A DNA stretch of 64,000 nucleotides from Clostridia bacterium UC5.1-1D2 (GCA_001304855.1 BBZN01000003.1:119577-183576); one strand, 5' to 3'; positions 1 to 11,776 are shown, counted from the first letter of the stretch. Numbers and translations: made by a program. Notes: generated by a model not told the origin, from the letters alone.

Positions 1-1177
1 GCCAGATAGACAATTTTCAGGCCGGCCTCGCCTTTCAGCGCCTTTGTCACTTCAGAGGGGATAGGCGGGCATCCTTTGCAGAAGGGCGCCAAATCCTTGA
101 ATTTTGCAGTACAGTTGCCTACCAGGCAAGGATGCTCGGCGTTTAAGATATCTTCACGTTTAATGTCTTTTCCTGCAAAAATCGTGTAGGTGTTTTCACC
201 GTTTTCAAACTCGTGGGTATGATAGCGCAAAAACTGAATCAGTGCCGCATGGCAGGCGCTGCAGGCGCTTTCATCCTCCATAACAAGTTTGTCGCAGGCC
301 AGGCCCAGCCGGGCGTCTGATGCTGTGGCAACTTTTTTGCATATTTCATATAGTCTGCAGGCTCTACCCGGATCTGCTCGTAAGACACACCTCTTGCCTT
401 TGAAATGAGGTTGATATGTCCCACGTCTTCTAAAGGCATACCCATCAGCTTGAGGGCTATCATATCAGCTGCGACCGGTTCGCTGCTGGCCAGGACAAGA
501 TCCATACAAACCGGTTCACCGCCGCTGGGACCGAAGCCTTCCATGCACACGCTGCCGTCTATGACAGCATAATCGGCATAGCACACCTGAGATAAATCCT
601 TCAGGCCATAATCCAGCGCCCTTCCCTGAGCGTTCTCAGGGACAGGTTTATTGAGACGATGCAGTTTCGTTTTTTCGCGTTTATACATGCACCCCTTCAT
701 ATTCTTAATGCTGAGAGTGGCCCCGGTGTACATGTGCGTTTTCATAACAGGTATGCTGACAACGATATCGCTGTCAAAAAGGGCAGAGGAAAAGAGAATA
801 CTGTCTACCATGTACCCATTATTGATTTTTTTGTCCACAGGCGCAAATGCATTGAGATCGACACACTCTACATCTGGATATGCAGCGCATATATCCAGGA
901 TTCCTGCAGCCTGCAGCGCTTCTATGCTGTCCACTCCCACGATAGAACTGTCGCCTACCAGGATGCGCCCTGCGCCCTTTTCCCTGAAATAGCGGATCAA
1001 ACCTTCTACAACATCCGGGTTGGTGCAGAGACCTGATCGGGCGGGCCCTTTAAAACCTGTATTTACTTTCAGAAGGACCTGTTTTCCGGAGACTTCTTTC
1101 TTACAGACGGCAGAAATAGCCTTGTAGGCGTTTACACTAGCGTCACTTCCATAGACAAGCTGTACAAAATTATCCAT
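1..1177 (-). CDS. DUF362 domain iron-sulfur-type protein, runs off window edge
   Basis: DUF362 proteins are of uncertain function and often carry Fe-S clusters. The N-terminal part (start at 1177, residues about 1-280) reads cleanly with the family's GDSS, VSIPVMKTH and NMKGC segments. Near the A-run at 336-341 the frame closes early, but adding one A restores an uninterrupted continuation that contains a CSACHAAL motif and later further cysteines (HPCLVGNC, FCKGCPP), plausible cluster ligands. The coding sequence then continues past base 1, so the C-terminus is missing. It lies 21 bp downstream of the permease gene on the same strand and is probably co-transcribed with it. Family assignment is good; substrate and role are unknown. 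Confidence 0.75.
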
Positions 1178-1198
1178 TTTTTAGTATTCCTCCTATAA

Positions 1199-2549
1199 TT
1201 AATCAAAGAAGTAAGCTGCTTCACAATGAATTTTTCCTGTTCGATAACGAAGAAATGCAAAACCAAAGCAGCAGACAGCAGCAAGAATTGCACCAATGGC
1301 CACAGCGGCAGTAAGCTTCTGTATACAAAAGTAAGTAATCAGTAACCGCGCAGCCAGACCGATGACCACAGTGGCTCGGTAAAATCCTACGGATAAATGG
1401 AGGGTGCTCTTTTTAAATTCGTCCTCAAACAGGATGGGCAGCTTCCAAAAAGATAGAATCAGGGGGATAGTCAGGATGCTGATGAGCAGTGTCACAATAC
1501 TGGAAAGTACGCCGATATTGACATTTAAAATAATCGGAATAATGCACACCACAGACAGCAGGGTGGTAATCTGCCAATATGTACCGCGTTTTCCCTTCCT
1601 GCTCAGCTGTTGTGGCAGCCATCCGTCCTCGCTGGCTTTGGCAAGGCCTATGGTAAATGAAGCAAGAGCGCCGTTGACTGTGCTTGTAAGGCAGAGAATC
1701 GGACCCAAAATAATAAATGCCACAAACATCACAGGAGGAAGCACTGCGCGGCTGACTTCTGTAAGCGGTTTCCGGCAAGGGCTGATAAGTCTACTGCGCC
1801 AACCTCAGCCAAAGTGACCAGGCCGTAGATTATGAGTAAAGCAATAAAGGTTGCAAACATACCCCAGGGAATATTTTTGCGTGGATTAATGGTATAGCGT
1901 CCAAATGCCAGTACATTGTTATCATAGCTCTGGCAGGAGAAAACCAGCATTGCTATGGCGCTGAATACGCCGGCGGAACCATTGGTAAAGAATTCAGGTC
2001 CCTTAAGGTCCAATGCCGCCGGATTAAGGTTTGTAAAAACAAAAGCAGAAAAGACTGCCAGAGCAGCTATGAGAATAAAGGTTGTGTACTTCTGCACACC
2101 GGCCATAAAGTTAATTCCAAGACAGTGAACGGCCCAGAATAGAAGGATGACGGCAGCGCCCGCAGCCTGTGAGCTGATGCTGGGGAAAACGCTGTTGATA
2201 TAGGCGCCGAAGGATGAGCCAGGATTGACAGAATAAGTGCGTTAAGCACCTGTAAAAATACGAATGCTCCGCCAAAACGATTGCCCAGGAATGTGATTGC
2301 TACCGTATATGCGCCGCCATTGAAATTCATAACACTGGTGATGCAAACGAACGGCAGCGCCGCCAGGAAGCCTATGACAACAGCAAGAATATAGGCCAAC
2401 CAGACAGAGTAGCCGGTTACAGATGCAGCCGGACCTGTCAAAGATACCAATCCGGAGCCCACAAACGTGCCTATTGTCATCATCAACAGTTTTGTGCGAG
2501 TAAAGGTTCGTTCAGGATGAGCGTTTTGCGTTGTAAGTTCACTTTTCAT
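1199..2549 (-). CDS. APC-superfamily amino acid permease (two apparent frameshifts)
   Basis: This is an integral membrane transporter of the APC superfamily, expected to import amino acids or related amines. The N-terminus carries the family signature around residues 25-45 (IGTFVGSGLVSLTGP), followed by repeated hydrophobic spans through the whole product, roughly 450 residues once joined. Three reading-frame segments (2549-2230, 2106-1775, 1744-1199) are collinear parts of one protein. At about 1775 a single missing A restores the sequence PLTEVSRAVLPP between two of them. The start at 2549 follows an AGGAGG-like site (GGAGGTAAAC on the minus strand). It is transcribed divergently from the PucR-type regulator, which is its likely controller, and it precedes the DUF362 gene in an operon. 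Confidence 0.8.
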
Positions 2550-2625
2550 GTTTACCTCCTATTAAAGTTATTCTTTTGTTCGGAACTCCGCCAGGTTGTT
2601 AGAAGAAGTTCTTTAAACAAATATT

Positions 2626-2672
2626 ACACAATTTAATTAATAAAAACATTGTTGAATGTTACAAAATTGTGT
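2626..2672. promoter_or_regulatory. Inverted repeat in divergent promoter region
   Basis: The AT-rich divergent spacer between the permease and the PucR-type gene contains a perfect 9-bp inverted repeat, ACACAATTT at 2626-2634 and AAATTGTGT at 2664-2672. Its position between two divergent genes makes it a candidate operator for the adjacent regulator. That role is inference. Confidence 0.4.
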
Positions 2673-2719
2673 GTTAACATGAAAATAGAATTTTCTTTTT
2701 CATACAAAAGGAGAATATT

Positions 2720-4257
2720 ATGCATTTTATTGCCTATAGCATTTTGGAGCTTTTGCAGAAGTATAAACCCCGTACAAACCGTCCGCCTGGAGATGAGCGG
2801 GCTTTTTCGGATATTGCCATTATTGGACAGGAGAGAAGCGATAGATTGGATCCTTCTGTGCTTTATATTGCTTTGCAGCCGGAAACCGGGTATTTCCGTC
2901 AATTGGATGGGGACATTTGTGTTCTGTTTTCCGGTGATGATATTGTTTATGAGGAGAGCCGGTATTTAGCCTGCTCCTGCATTGTTCTGGAGCCAATAAC
3001 AGATATGGCGGCTGTGGCCAATAGGTTATTGGATTATAAAATGCAGCTTTGGACCTGGTATCAGGACTTAAAATGCCTCACCGCCGCAGGTGCAGACATG
3101 CAGGCGTTGCTGGATCGGAGCGAGCCATTGTTTCAGGACCCTATCATTATTATGAGCAAAACCCTTCGGGTGCTGGCCTATACCCGGCATATTCCGGCTT
3201 CCCATCCTGATATTGCTCAGACGCTGCGGGATGGCTATTTCCCAAAGCATATGATACAGGGACTAATTGAAAAGCGCTATCTGCAGGCAGCGGAACAGTT
3301 TTATGCCATTGGCTACCACTATCCCCCAAATTATATAGGATGCACAAAAATTATCAAGGTTTTTGGAGATAATGGGCTGCAGGCCCACACAATTTGTTTG
3401 TATGGACTTTCTCAGGCCCCAACGCCCCAAACCCTGCATTATATGAAAATATTGGTGGGCTTTCTTGAGCAATTAATCAGGAAGGCGGGGAAAACAAAGG
3501 AAACCTTTGAGAGGCGGAATATCTGCCTGTTAGTTGATATGATTGAAAAGGATCTGACTGAGCAGGAAATCAATAGCAAGGCGGCGCTTATGCATTGGCC
3601 CTGCAGCTGTAAGTACCGTGTCTGTGTAGTTGAGTTTGCCAATTATTTTCATCCCTATGTGCAGTTTGTCATCAATTATTTGCAAAGTGAGAAAGCTTTT
3701 TTGCAACCTTTGAGTACAGGGAGAGAATTGTAGCGCTTCAGCGTGCAGATAGTTTCGGCGATCAGGACAACTGTCTGCTGAATTACCGGGAGCTGTTTCA
3801 GGACAACGGCGCCTGCTGCGGTCAAAGCAGCGCCTTTTCCCAACTCCATGATTTCCGGCGTGCATACCGGCAGGCTGTCACTGCCCTGGAGCTGGGCCTT
3901 CAGCTAATGCCTAAGGATGTTATATATTCATATGAAAAATTCCTTCCCTGCCATCTGTTGAAGATATACAGCAAAGAAAATCCATTGGAATATCTGTATG
4001 CCGATTTAGTGGAGCTTTTGGAGCAGGGAGAGAAAAACGGTCAGACCGGCAGTCATCTGGCGCTGCTTGAGTCTCTGCTGCGCAACGAACGGAATATTAC
4101 CGCCGTCGCACAGGAGATGCATATGCATCGCAACAGTATCCTTTACCGTGTAGATAAACTGCAGCGGCAGCTGGGCTTGTCTTTGGATGATCCGGATAAC
4201 CGCTTAACGCTGCAGCTGGCATTGAAAGCATATCATCTCAGCTCTATTTCTAAATAA
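2720..4257 (+). CDS. PucR/CdaR-type transcriptional regulator (one frameshift)
   Basis: Proteins of this type are activators with an N-terminal sensory region and a C-terminal PucR helix-turn-helix domain. The C-terminal 70 residues show the typical pattern LLRNERNITAVAQEMHMHRN followed by SILYRVDKLQ, the DNA-binding helix of this family. The frame breaks at the T-run 3697-3702; one extra T joins KAFFATFEYRERIVALQ and carries the frame to the stop at 4257, giving about 512 residues, a normal length. The start at 2720 follows AAAGGAG. It is divergent from the permease/DUF362 pair, so it most likely senses the transported compound or a relative. The ligand cannot be read from sequence. Confidence 0.8.
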
Positions 4258-4289
4258 TGCGGCAGCCTGTTCTTCCTGTCTCCGGGATC

Positions 4290-5550
4290 TTACTGCCCAT
4301 GAGATTGAACCTTGGTTCCGCCCTCGCTTTGGGCTTTTGTCTCCCCCTCGGAGGGTTCCCCTTCGGCTTGGGATTTTGTCTCCGGCACAGAGTCGGGAAC
4401 TGCCGGGTCTTTGGTCTGGTAGAGGCGGGCCCACTCTTTGGTGCCTTCCACCTTATAGGTTTCGCAGCGGTTTAAGTTCAGGAATTTCACCAGCTCGTAG
4501 CAGCTGACCCAGATTTCGTTGTTGCTGTCCTTCTGGGATTCGTCAAAGATAAGCTCCAGTCCGAAATGGAGATGGGGCTCGTCAATGTTGTTGGTGTTTT
4601 CCCTGGAGCTGTAGCCGGTGCGGCCCAGGTATCCGATGACGTCTCCCGCCTGCACGATGGAGCCCTCCTTCAGACTGGCCTGGTAGGGATAGTTTTTGCG
4701 AAGGTGGGCGTAATAATAGTAACGCTTTCGGTCAAAACTGCGGATACCCAGCCTCCAGCCGCCGTACTGGTTCCAGCCTATGGCCTCCACGTAGCCGGAT
4801 TCCACGGCTATTACAGGCGTTCCCACCTGGCCCATAAGGTCGTGGCCCAGATGCTGGCGTTTGAAGCCGTAGCTTCTGGCTGTGCCGAAATCGTCAAAGT
4901 CGCTGTAAGGAAAGCCTTTGGCAATGGGGGAGAAGGCTTTCAGCCCGTACTTGGTTACCCACACTGTGGCAGGATCTCCCTCCGCTCCGCCTGCTACGCC
5001 TGAGGCAGATAAGCGGCGGGCGCCTCGCTGGCAGGTATCTCAGCCTGAAATTCTCCCACCATGCCGTCCAGCACAGCTCCGTATGCATTTCGATAATAGC
5101 TGTAATATTTCATATCCTTTGTCAGTTCTTCTATTGTGGCTCCGTCTTTCAGCTGCTGGGCCAGGGCGTTCATGTGCTCCGCTTTGTATTTGCCGAAATC
5201 CCCGCCGTATTTTGTACCCAGATAGGCCAGCAGATCCACCCAGTTTAAATGTATCGGTTCTCTGCATGTCTCCACATCAAAACGGAACGCCTGATTCATG
5301 GCCTCGCTGGTAACGCCGAAATCCACCCACTTGATATACTCCTTTTTGCCCTCTTCCTTTTTATCGTTTTCCCCTTTCAGGGATGGATGGTTTCCGCCAT
5401 CCGGGAGGCCCGGCTCATAACCGCCCGGCCGGATCCTGTTTTGAAAAGGAAAAGGCTGAGGCAGAGTACGCTTAAAACCAGCATTTCCACGCAAATCATG
5501 GCCCTGGAACTGATATGTAGATACTGCCTGAGTAATTTAAAACCTTTCAT
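4290..5550 (-). CDS. M23-family peptidase with N-terminal membrane anchor (two frameshifts)
   Basis: A cell-wall or spore-coat-type LytM/M23 metallopeptidase homologue. The start at 5550 (GGAGG eight bases upstream) gives a short basic N-terminus and one hydrophobic segment, then a linker and a mostly helical region. The C-terminal M23 domain carries HLGHDLMG and DEPHLHFGLEL, which supply the usual zinc-binding histidines and aspartate. Frame breaks near 5442 and 4990 are each repaired by one base; the second joins LPQ to GVAGGAEGD. The tail after the catalytic domain is rich in Ser, Glu, Gly and Lys. It ends tail-to-tail with the PucR-type gene. Metallopeptidase function is likely because the motifs are intact; the target is unknown. 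Confidence 0.8.
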
Positions 5551-5729
5551 TTTGAGACCTCCTGCCTGCCCATCCGTATATTATAGGTTCTATGTTTATC
5601 ATATGTCTGTCCTTTTTAGAATATGATAATCAGCCGGGGCGGAGTTACCTTCTTCTGAGCGGTTTTTCTGCATCACGTTTCCCGCCGTCTGAACTGTTAC
5701 ATATTATCGTAAACTCTCACAGAATTCAG

Positions 5730-5765
5730 TTGACTTTTCTAACTGTAACTATTATAATTACAGTT
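5730..5765 (+). promoter_or_regulatory. Sigma-70 promoter with overlapping palindrome, pentose phosphate operon
   Basis: TTGACT (5730-5735), a 17-bp spacer and TATAAT (5753-5758) form a near-consensus promoter 42 bp before rpiA. An 8-bp inverted repeat, AACTGTAA at 5741-5748 and TTACAGTT at 5758-5765, flanks the -10 box, a placement typical of a repressor operator. The regulator is not identified. Confidence 0.7.
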
Positions 5766-5799
5766 GTAGACATAAAACACATACAAAGGCGGTGAGAGG

Positions 5800-6521
5800 A
5801 TGGGAGCAGAAACCAAAGAGATGCAGAAGCAGCGGGCGGCTAAGGCAGCGGCGGCATTTATCAGAGATGAGATGACAATCGGCGTAGGCACCGGCTCCAC
5901 GGTCTTTTATCTGATACAGGAGATAGGAGCCCTGACGGCGGCAGGATATAATCTCCGGGCTGTGGTTACGTCGGAGTCCAGCGGAAAACTTGCAAAGTCC
6001 CTTGGCATCCCTCTGTGCCTTCCTGAGGAGACGGACCATATTGATCTGACCATAGACGGCGTGGATGAGATAGACGGCGGATTCTGTTCTGTTAAAGGCG
6101 GCGGAGGCGCTCTGATGCGGGAAAAGATAGTGGCGTCCAAAGCAAAGGAGGTCATCTGGATTATGGATGAGAGCAAGCTGGTTAAGCGCCTGGGCGGCTT
6201 TCCCCTTCCTGTGGAAGCGCTTCCCTTCGCATATTCGTGGGCGGCAGAAAGAATCGGGAGATTGGGCGGATGCCCGGCGCTGAGGAAAAAGATGGACAAA
6301 TATTTTGCACAGATAATGGCAATTATATATTTGACGTAACCTTTGGACCGGATATGGAATACAGGGATGCTGCAGAAGCCATCCGCAGGATACCGGGAAT
6401 CCTGGAAACCGGGTATTTTGACAGTATATGCAGCCGCATCATAGTAGGAACAGAGGAGGGAGCCAGGGAGATTGTGAGGAACCAATCCGCCGGAAGGCGC
6501 AAAATCAGAGAGAGCAGGTGA
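5800..6521 (+). CDS. rpiA: Ribose-5-phosphate isomerase A
   Basis: Interconverts ribose 5-phosphate and ribulose 5-phosphate in the pentose phosphate pathway. The family hallmarks GVGTGSTV (about residues 28-35), DLTIDGVDEID and KGGGGALMREKIVASKA are all present, covering the phosphate loop and catalytic acids. The frame breaks in the A-run at about 6288; one extra A converts the ending into KKDGQIFCTDNGNYI, which continues to the stop at 6521. The joined length, about 240 residues, is normal. It is the first gene after a strong promoter and is followed 12 bp later by the lactonase gene, so it heads an operon carrying the oxidative branch of the pathway. Confidence 0.93.
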
Positions 6522-6533
6522 GGGAATCAATTG

Positions 6534-7565
6534 ATGAACAGAGAGACAAAAAAGAGAGGGCGGGGAGTATTCAGGACGGTTATATCGGGACTTACTTTTC
6601 CGGCCAAAGCAGAGGCATTTATCATTTTACATTTGACCCGGACAGCGGCGCCATGACAGAACCGGAATTGTTTTATGAGGCTAAAAATGCGAAATGGGTC
6701 AGCCTTAAGGGGAACTCCATGGTTTTTCCAATAGAAAGACCGGAGGGGGCGGGCGCCTGTTTTCTGGAGATAAAAGACGGGGCCGTGATTCGGGAAGCGG
6801 AGATACTGGAGGAGAGGCAGACCCCCTGTTATATCCTGCAGGATGGGAACGAAGTGTATACTGCCAATTACCATGAGGGAACGGTGATGGTCTATCACCT
6901 GGATGAAGGAAAGCCCTCCCTGTTAAAGCGGATAGAGAATGGAGAGGGAGCGGGCTGCCACCAGATTCTGCTCCATGAAAGGTGGCTTTTGGTTCCCTGC
7001 CTGGAACAGAACCGCGTCAGGCTTTTTGACAGGGCTCATGGATACGGGCCCGCAGGGGAAATTGTGTTCCCGGAGAACCGGACCCAGACATGGGGTTTTT
7101 AACAGGGACCACAGCAGGTTCTATATGGTAAGCGAGTGGAGCAACGAGCTTTTTATGTTCGGAGTCAGGGGAAACGCCTTCACGCTGATGCAGACCTTGT
7201 CCGTACTGCCGGAGGACAGGAGGGAGGACAAGGGGATATCCGCAGCGGCTATCCGCCTTACGGGGGATGAAAGGTTTTTATATATTTCCGTGAGAGGGGC
7301 GGATATACTCAGCGTTTTTGATGTGGGGAAAGACAGGGCGTCGGCGATCCAGCACGTGACATGCGGAGGAGCCCACCCCAGAGATTTTATTTTAAGCGGC
7401 AATGAAAAATTTTTGCTGGTCGCAAACCGGTTTGAGGGCGGCATTGTAATTATAGAGAGAAACGTTGACGACGGAATGCTGAAAGGCCCGGTGCATGGCG
7501 CAGACATGCCTCAGGGCGTAGCATTGGCATTAGAGGAGGTATCATTATGCAGAGAACACAAATAG
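6534..7565 (+). CDS. pgl: 6-phosphogluconolactonase, beta-propeller (YbhE/Pgl lactonase family)
   Basis: Likely hydrolyses 6-phosphogluconolactone. The product begins with the family pattern [20 protein letters not shown] and carries repeated blade-like segments such as [20 protein letters not shown] near the end, as in the seven-bladed lactonase family. An ATG at 6534 sits behind AGCAGGTGAGGG; reaching the conserved N-terminus from it needs one extra A in the A6 run at 6546-6551. A second shift near 7085 restores [14 protein letters not shown]. The last codons overlap the start of gnd by 19 bp. Its place between rpiA and gnd-zwf supports the specific lactonase role over a generic beta-propeller enzyme. 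Confidence 0.82.
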
Positions 7566-8948
7566 GAATCATAGGGCTTGCAGTTATGGGAAGGAGCCTG
7601 GCCCTCAATATGGCGGACCACGGGTTTAAGGTGGGAGCTACAACCGCAGCAAAGAGGTGACGGACGCCGTAGTCAGGGACTATTCTCATGAGAATTTTAT
7701 ACCCTTCTACGATATGAAGGAGCTGGTGGAATCTCAGGAACGGCCCCGCAAGATACTGATTATGGTTAAGGCCGGAAAGCCTGTAGATATGGTGATAGAC
7801 CAGCTTGTTCCGCTTCTGGAGGAAGGGGACATGATTCTGGACGGAGGCAATTCATTCTTTGAAGATACCAGAAGGAGAGAGAAGTACCTGAGGGAAAAGG
7901 GGATTTACTATTTCGGCACAGGCGTTTCCGGAGGAGAGATGGGAGCGCGTTTCGGCTTCTATTATGCCGGGAGGAGACAAGGAGGCCTATGAACATATAG
8001 CTCCTGTTCTGGAAGCCATTGCAGCCAGGGCCCAGGGAGAGCCATGCTGCGCTTACATGGGACCTGACGGTGCGGGCCACTATGTGAAAATGGTGCACAA
8101 TGGCATCGAATATGCTGATATGCAGCTTATAGCAGAGGCATACCTGCTTCTGAAGTATGCCGGAGGGTTCACCAACCGTGAACTGGCGGATGTGTTTTTT
8201 AAATGGAATGAGGGGGAGCTGAAGAGCTACCTCATCGGAATTACCGCAGGCATTTTTAATGAGAAGGACGATTTCTCAGACGGAGATCTGGTGGACTATA
8301 TAGTGGACAGCGCAGGCAGAAGGGAACGGGAAGATGGACCAGTCTGGAATCTCTGAAGCAGGGAGTAAATGTATCTATGATTACGGCAGCCTGCAACGCC
8401 AGAATTATGTCAAACCGCATCGATGAGAGAAACAGAGCGAAGGAGCTTTTTGCAAATCCCCGGGGGCGGCAGGCGGAGGACAAAGGCGCCTTTGAGGAAA
8501 AGGTCAGAAGAGGTCTTTATACGGCCAAGATAGCCGCCTACGCACAGGGCTTTGATCTGCTTGCCCATGCTGCAGGAGAATACGGATGGGATCTGGACTA
8601 CGGAAAAATTGCTTCCATCTTCCGGGCGGGCTGCATTATACAGGCAGAATTTTTAGACGATATCACAAAGCCTTCGGCAAGAACAAAAGCCTGTCCAACC
8701 TGATGGTGGATTCATTTTTCAGGGACGGAATCAACCAAGGCCAGGAGAGTCTCAGAGCCATACTGTGCATGGGAATCAGCAACGGTATCCCTGTTCCTGC
8801 CATGAGCCAGGCTGCGGCCTACATTGACGCATTCCGGGGAATGCCGGTGGGCGCCAACCTGATTCAGGCTCAGAGAGACTGCTTCGGGGCCCATACCTAC
8901 CAGAGAACGGACCGGGAAGGAATCTTCCACCATGATTGGAGGTCATAA
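7547..8948 (+). CDS. gnd: 6-phosphogluconate dehydrogenase, decarboxylating (four frameshifts)
   Basis: Oxidises 6-phosphogluconate to ribulose 5-phosphate and CO2 with NAD(P)+. Visible marks are the Rossmann start [54 protein letters not shown] (the catalytic Lys and His-Asn region) and the terminal [11 protein letters not shown]. The reading frame changes near 7638, 7970, 8318 and 8670. After each, the conserved protein continues, for example [17 protein letters not shown] after 8318, so I treat this as one gene of about 467 codons. The start ATG at 7547 has GAGGAGG upstream. It is directly followed by zwf, with one base between them, so the two are translationally coupled. Confidence 0.92.
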
Positions 8949-8949
8949 A

Positions 8950-10339
8950 ATGAACAATGAACAGATATTTACAATTTTTGGGGGGACAGGGGACTTAACC
9001 TTCAGGAAGCTGCTTCCGGCTCTTTACAATATTGAAGCTGCGGAGGATAAGGAACTCTGCGCCAGAATCGTTGTGGTTGGGAGAAGAGACTACACCAGCC
9101 AATCGTACAGGGAGGCAGCCAGGGACTGGGTGGAAAAGTTTGCAAGACTTCGCTTTAAGGAGGAGACTTACGAAAAATTTGCAGGCCGCATCCTGTACTA
9201 CCGCATGGACTTTACAGATGAAAGGGCCTACGGCGGCTTAGACAGCTTTTATAAGGAGATACAGGCCGGGAACCACATCTTTTATTTCGCGGTTGCGCCC
9301 AGATTCTTCGGCGCCATAGTCAATGGACTGAAGCAGGTGGAAGGCGCAGAGAAGGGAAAGGTAGTTATTGAAAAACCCTTCGGGGAGAATCTCCCGCTGC
9401 AGCCAGACTTAACGAGACGATGGAGGCGTTTTTCAGAGGGGACCATATTTACAGGATCGATCACTATCTCGGAAAGGAGATGGTCCGCAATATCCAGATT
9501 ATCCGTTTTGCCAATCCCATCTTCAGCCAGGTATGGGATGCAGAGCATATAGAATGCATCCAGATTTCCGCTACCGAGGAGGTGGGAGTGGAGACAAGAG
9601 GCGGTTATTATGACCACAGCGGCGCTCTGAAAGACATGGTACAGAACCATCTCTTCCAGATTCTTACAATTGTAGCCATGGAACAGCCGGGAAGCCTGGC
9701 TGTGGAGGATATGCACAGGGAACAGATTAAAGTGCTCAGAGCCCTCCGTCTGCCGGAGGATATTTCGCAAAGCATGGTGCTGGGGCAGTATAAAGGATAC
9801 CGGGAAGAGCCCTCTGTAGATGAACATTCAACCACTGAAACTTATGCGGCCCTGAGACTTCAGGTGGATAACCACAGGTGGAGGGGGATGCCCTTCTATG
9901 TGCGCACAGGGAAGAAGCTGGGAAAGCGGGAGATGCAGGTGGCTGTGGTGTTCAAGAGCCTGCAGAGGGAATTGAGCCGGATATTCTGAACATCAAGATT
10001 CAGCCCACCGAGGGCGTCTATCTCCAGTTTAACATCAAGACGCCGGGGGAGACGGAGGAGCTTACCCAGGCAAAGATGGATTTCTGCCAGAACTGTAATC
10101 TGGTACACCGGATGAATACCCCCGAGGCATATGAGCGCCTGCTGGGAGCCTGCATGCGGGGAGAGCGTTCCTGGTTTTCCCAGTGGGATCAGGTGGAGAT
10201 TAGCTGGAAATATGTGGATCAGGTCAGAGAGCAGTACCGTAGCAAAGGCCTTCCTGTCTATGAGTATGAACAGGAGGGAAGCGGGCCGGCGGAGGCGGAT
10301 TCCCTGCTCAATGGTTTCGGCCATAAATGGTTTGAATAG
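8950..10339 (+). CDS. zwf: Glucose-6-phosphate 1-dehydrogenase (two frameshifts)
   Basis: Catalyses the first step of the oxidative pentose phosphate pathway. The N-terminal IFGGTGDLTFRKLLPALYN is the NADP-binding motif of the family, VVIEKPFGENL is the conserved Glu-Lys-Pro-Phe-Gly segment, and YRIDHYLGKEMVRNI contains the active-site RIDHYLGKE motif with its catalytic histidine. One shift near 9400 (joining ENL to a run ending NETMEAFFRGDHIYRIDHY) and one near 9962 (joining VVFK to EPAEGIEPDIL) restore a product of about 463 residues. The ATG at 8950 is preferred over 8932 because it fits the family N-terminus. It completes the operon rpiA-pgl-gnd-zwf. Confidence 0.92.
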
Positions 10340-10460
10340 GCCGCCCTTCTTACCGCTCTTAAATTCAGGGCCTCAGGTGCATTTTCAGCCTTGAGAAAGA
10401 CTGGAAAAATGGTATACTGTCCTCTATGGAGCCGGGAGCGGTCCTGCGTTATTCTTCCCT

Positions 10461-10511
10461 GTGGCAGCAGGCCGGAAAGCCGCGGCAGCATGGTCAACGG
10501 CCTGCTGCCAC
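10461..10511. repeat. Long perfect hairpin between zwf and the alcohol dehydrogenase
   Basis: GTGGCAGCAGGCCG (10461-10474) pairs perfectly with CGGCCTGCTGCCAC (10498-10511), a 14-bp stem with a 23-nt loop. No T-run follows, so it is not a standard intrinsic terminator. It could be an RNA-processing or stability element, or part of a leader for the downstream gene. Confidence 0.6.
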
Positions 10512-10594
10512 GGGGGCCGGAAGTCACATCCGAAGGGGCAGGGGAAGCATAACTCAGGGCGCTCTGGCGGAAAGGCATAGGAGGAAGTAATTAT

Positions 10595-11776
10595 ATGGAA
10601 AATTTTGAGTTTTTACTCCTACCAGGGTGATATTCGGAAAGGATACCCACCTTCAGGCAGGAGCCCTTGTGAAGGAATACGGTTTTAAGAAGGTACTGGT
10701 GCATTTTGGCGGAGCCAGCGCTAAGAAAAGCGGACTTTTGGATGCAGTGTGCGGCAGTCTGGAGGCGGAGGGGATTGAGTATCTGACCCTGGGCGGAGTT
10801 CAGCCTAACCCTACGGTGGCCCTGGCTAAAAAGGGCATTGAGCTGTGCCTGAAGGAGCATGTGGATTTCATCCTGGCCATAGGCGGAGGCAGTGTTCTGG
10901 ATTCCTCCAAATGCATTGCTGACGGAGTGGGCAGCCCCGAGGAGGACGTGTGGGATTTCTTCCTTCAAAAGAGCGCGCCAAAGAAAGCCCTTCCTGTAGG
11001 CGCTATCCTCACCCTCTCGGCGTCAGGCAGCGAGATGAGCGCTTCCTGCGTTATGAGCAATGAGGAGACAGGCCTTAAGAGAGGCTTTAACAGCGTAACA
11101 CACAGGCCTTTATTCTCCATCTGTAATCCGGAGCTGACCTACAGCGTGAACAAATTCCAGACCGGCTGCGGAACGGTGGACATCATGATGCACACTCTGG
11201 AGCGGTACTTCAGCAAGACAAAGGATACGGTTCTCACCGACCGCATTGCAGAGGCGCTTTTAAAATCCACGATAGAGGCAGGCGCAGTGCTGATAAGGAT
11301 CCGGAAAATTATGAGGCGAGGGCCGCCTTATGTGGGCCGGAAGCCTTTCTCACAACGGGCTTACAAGCGCAGGGCGGAGCTTTGTGATGCAGGTGCACCA
11401 GCTGGAGCATGAGCTGTCCGGCATGTATACCCGCATCGCCCACGGAGCAGGCCTGTCTGCACTGTGGCCGTCCTGGGCAAGATTCACCTGCCCTGGGGAT
11501 GTGAACCGTTTCGCCCGGTACGCGGTAAATGTGTGGAATCTGGATATGGATTTTGAGAACCCTATGAATACGGCGCTGGCAGGTATTCAGGCTACGGAGG
11601 ATTTCTATAGGAGCCTGGGTATGCCTGTGACCCTGAAAGAGCTGGATGTGGATCCTGAACGCATCGAGGAGATGGCTGAGAAATGCACCAACTTCGGAAA
11701 GCGCACCCTGCCCGGTATCCGGGAGCTGGGAAAGGCTGAGATGGTGGAGATATACAGGATGGCAATGGGCGGGTGA
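10595..11776 (+). CDS. Iron-containing alcohol dehydrogenase, butanol dehydrogenase type
   Basis: NAD(P)H-dependent reduction of an aldehyde to an alcohol, probably a fermentative redox sink. GGGSVLDSSKCIA is the cofactor-binding loop, and the metal-binding histidines appear in MHTLER, HQLEHELSG and IAHGAGLS. The start at 10595 follows GGAGGAAG; the frame then needs one extra T in the T-run 10611-10615 to give F(F/Y)TPTRVIFGK, the normal family N-terminus. A second shift near 11300 joins KDPENYEARAALMWAGSLSH. The joined product is about 393 residues, matching the BdhA/YugJ/YqhD type. It lies downstream of zwf but is separated by a hairpin region, so it may be a separate unit. It ends at a bidirectional terminator. 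Confidence 0.88.
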
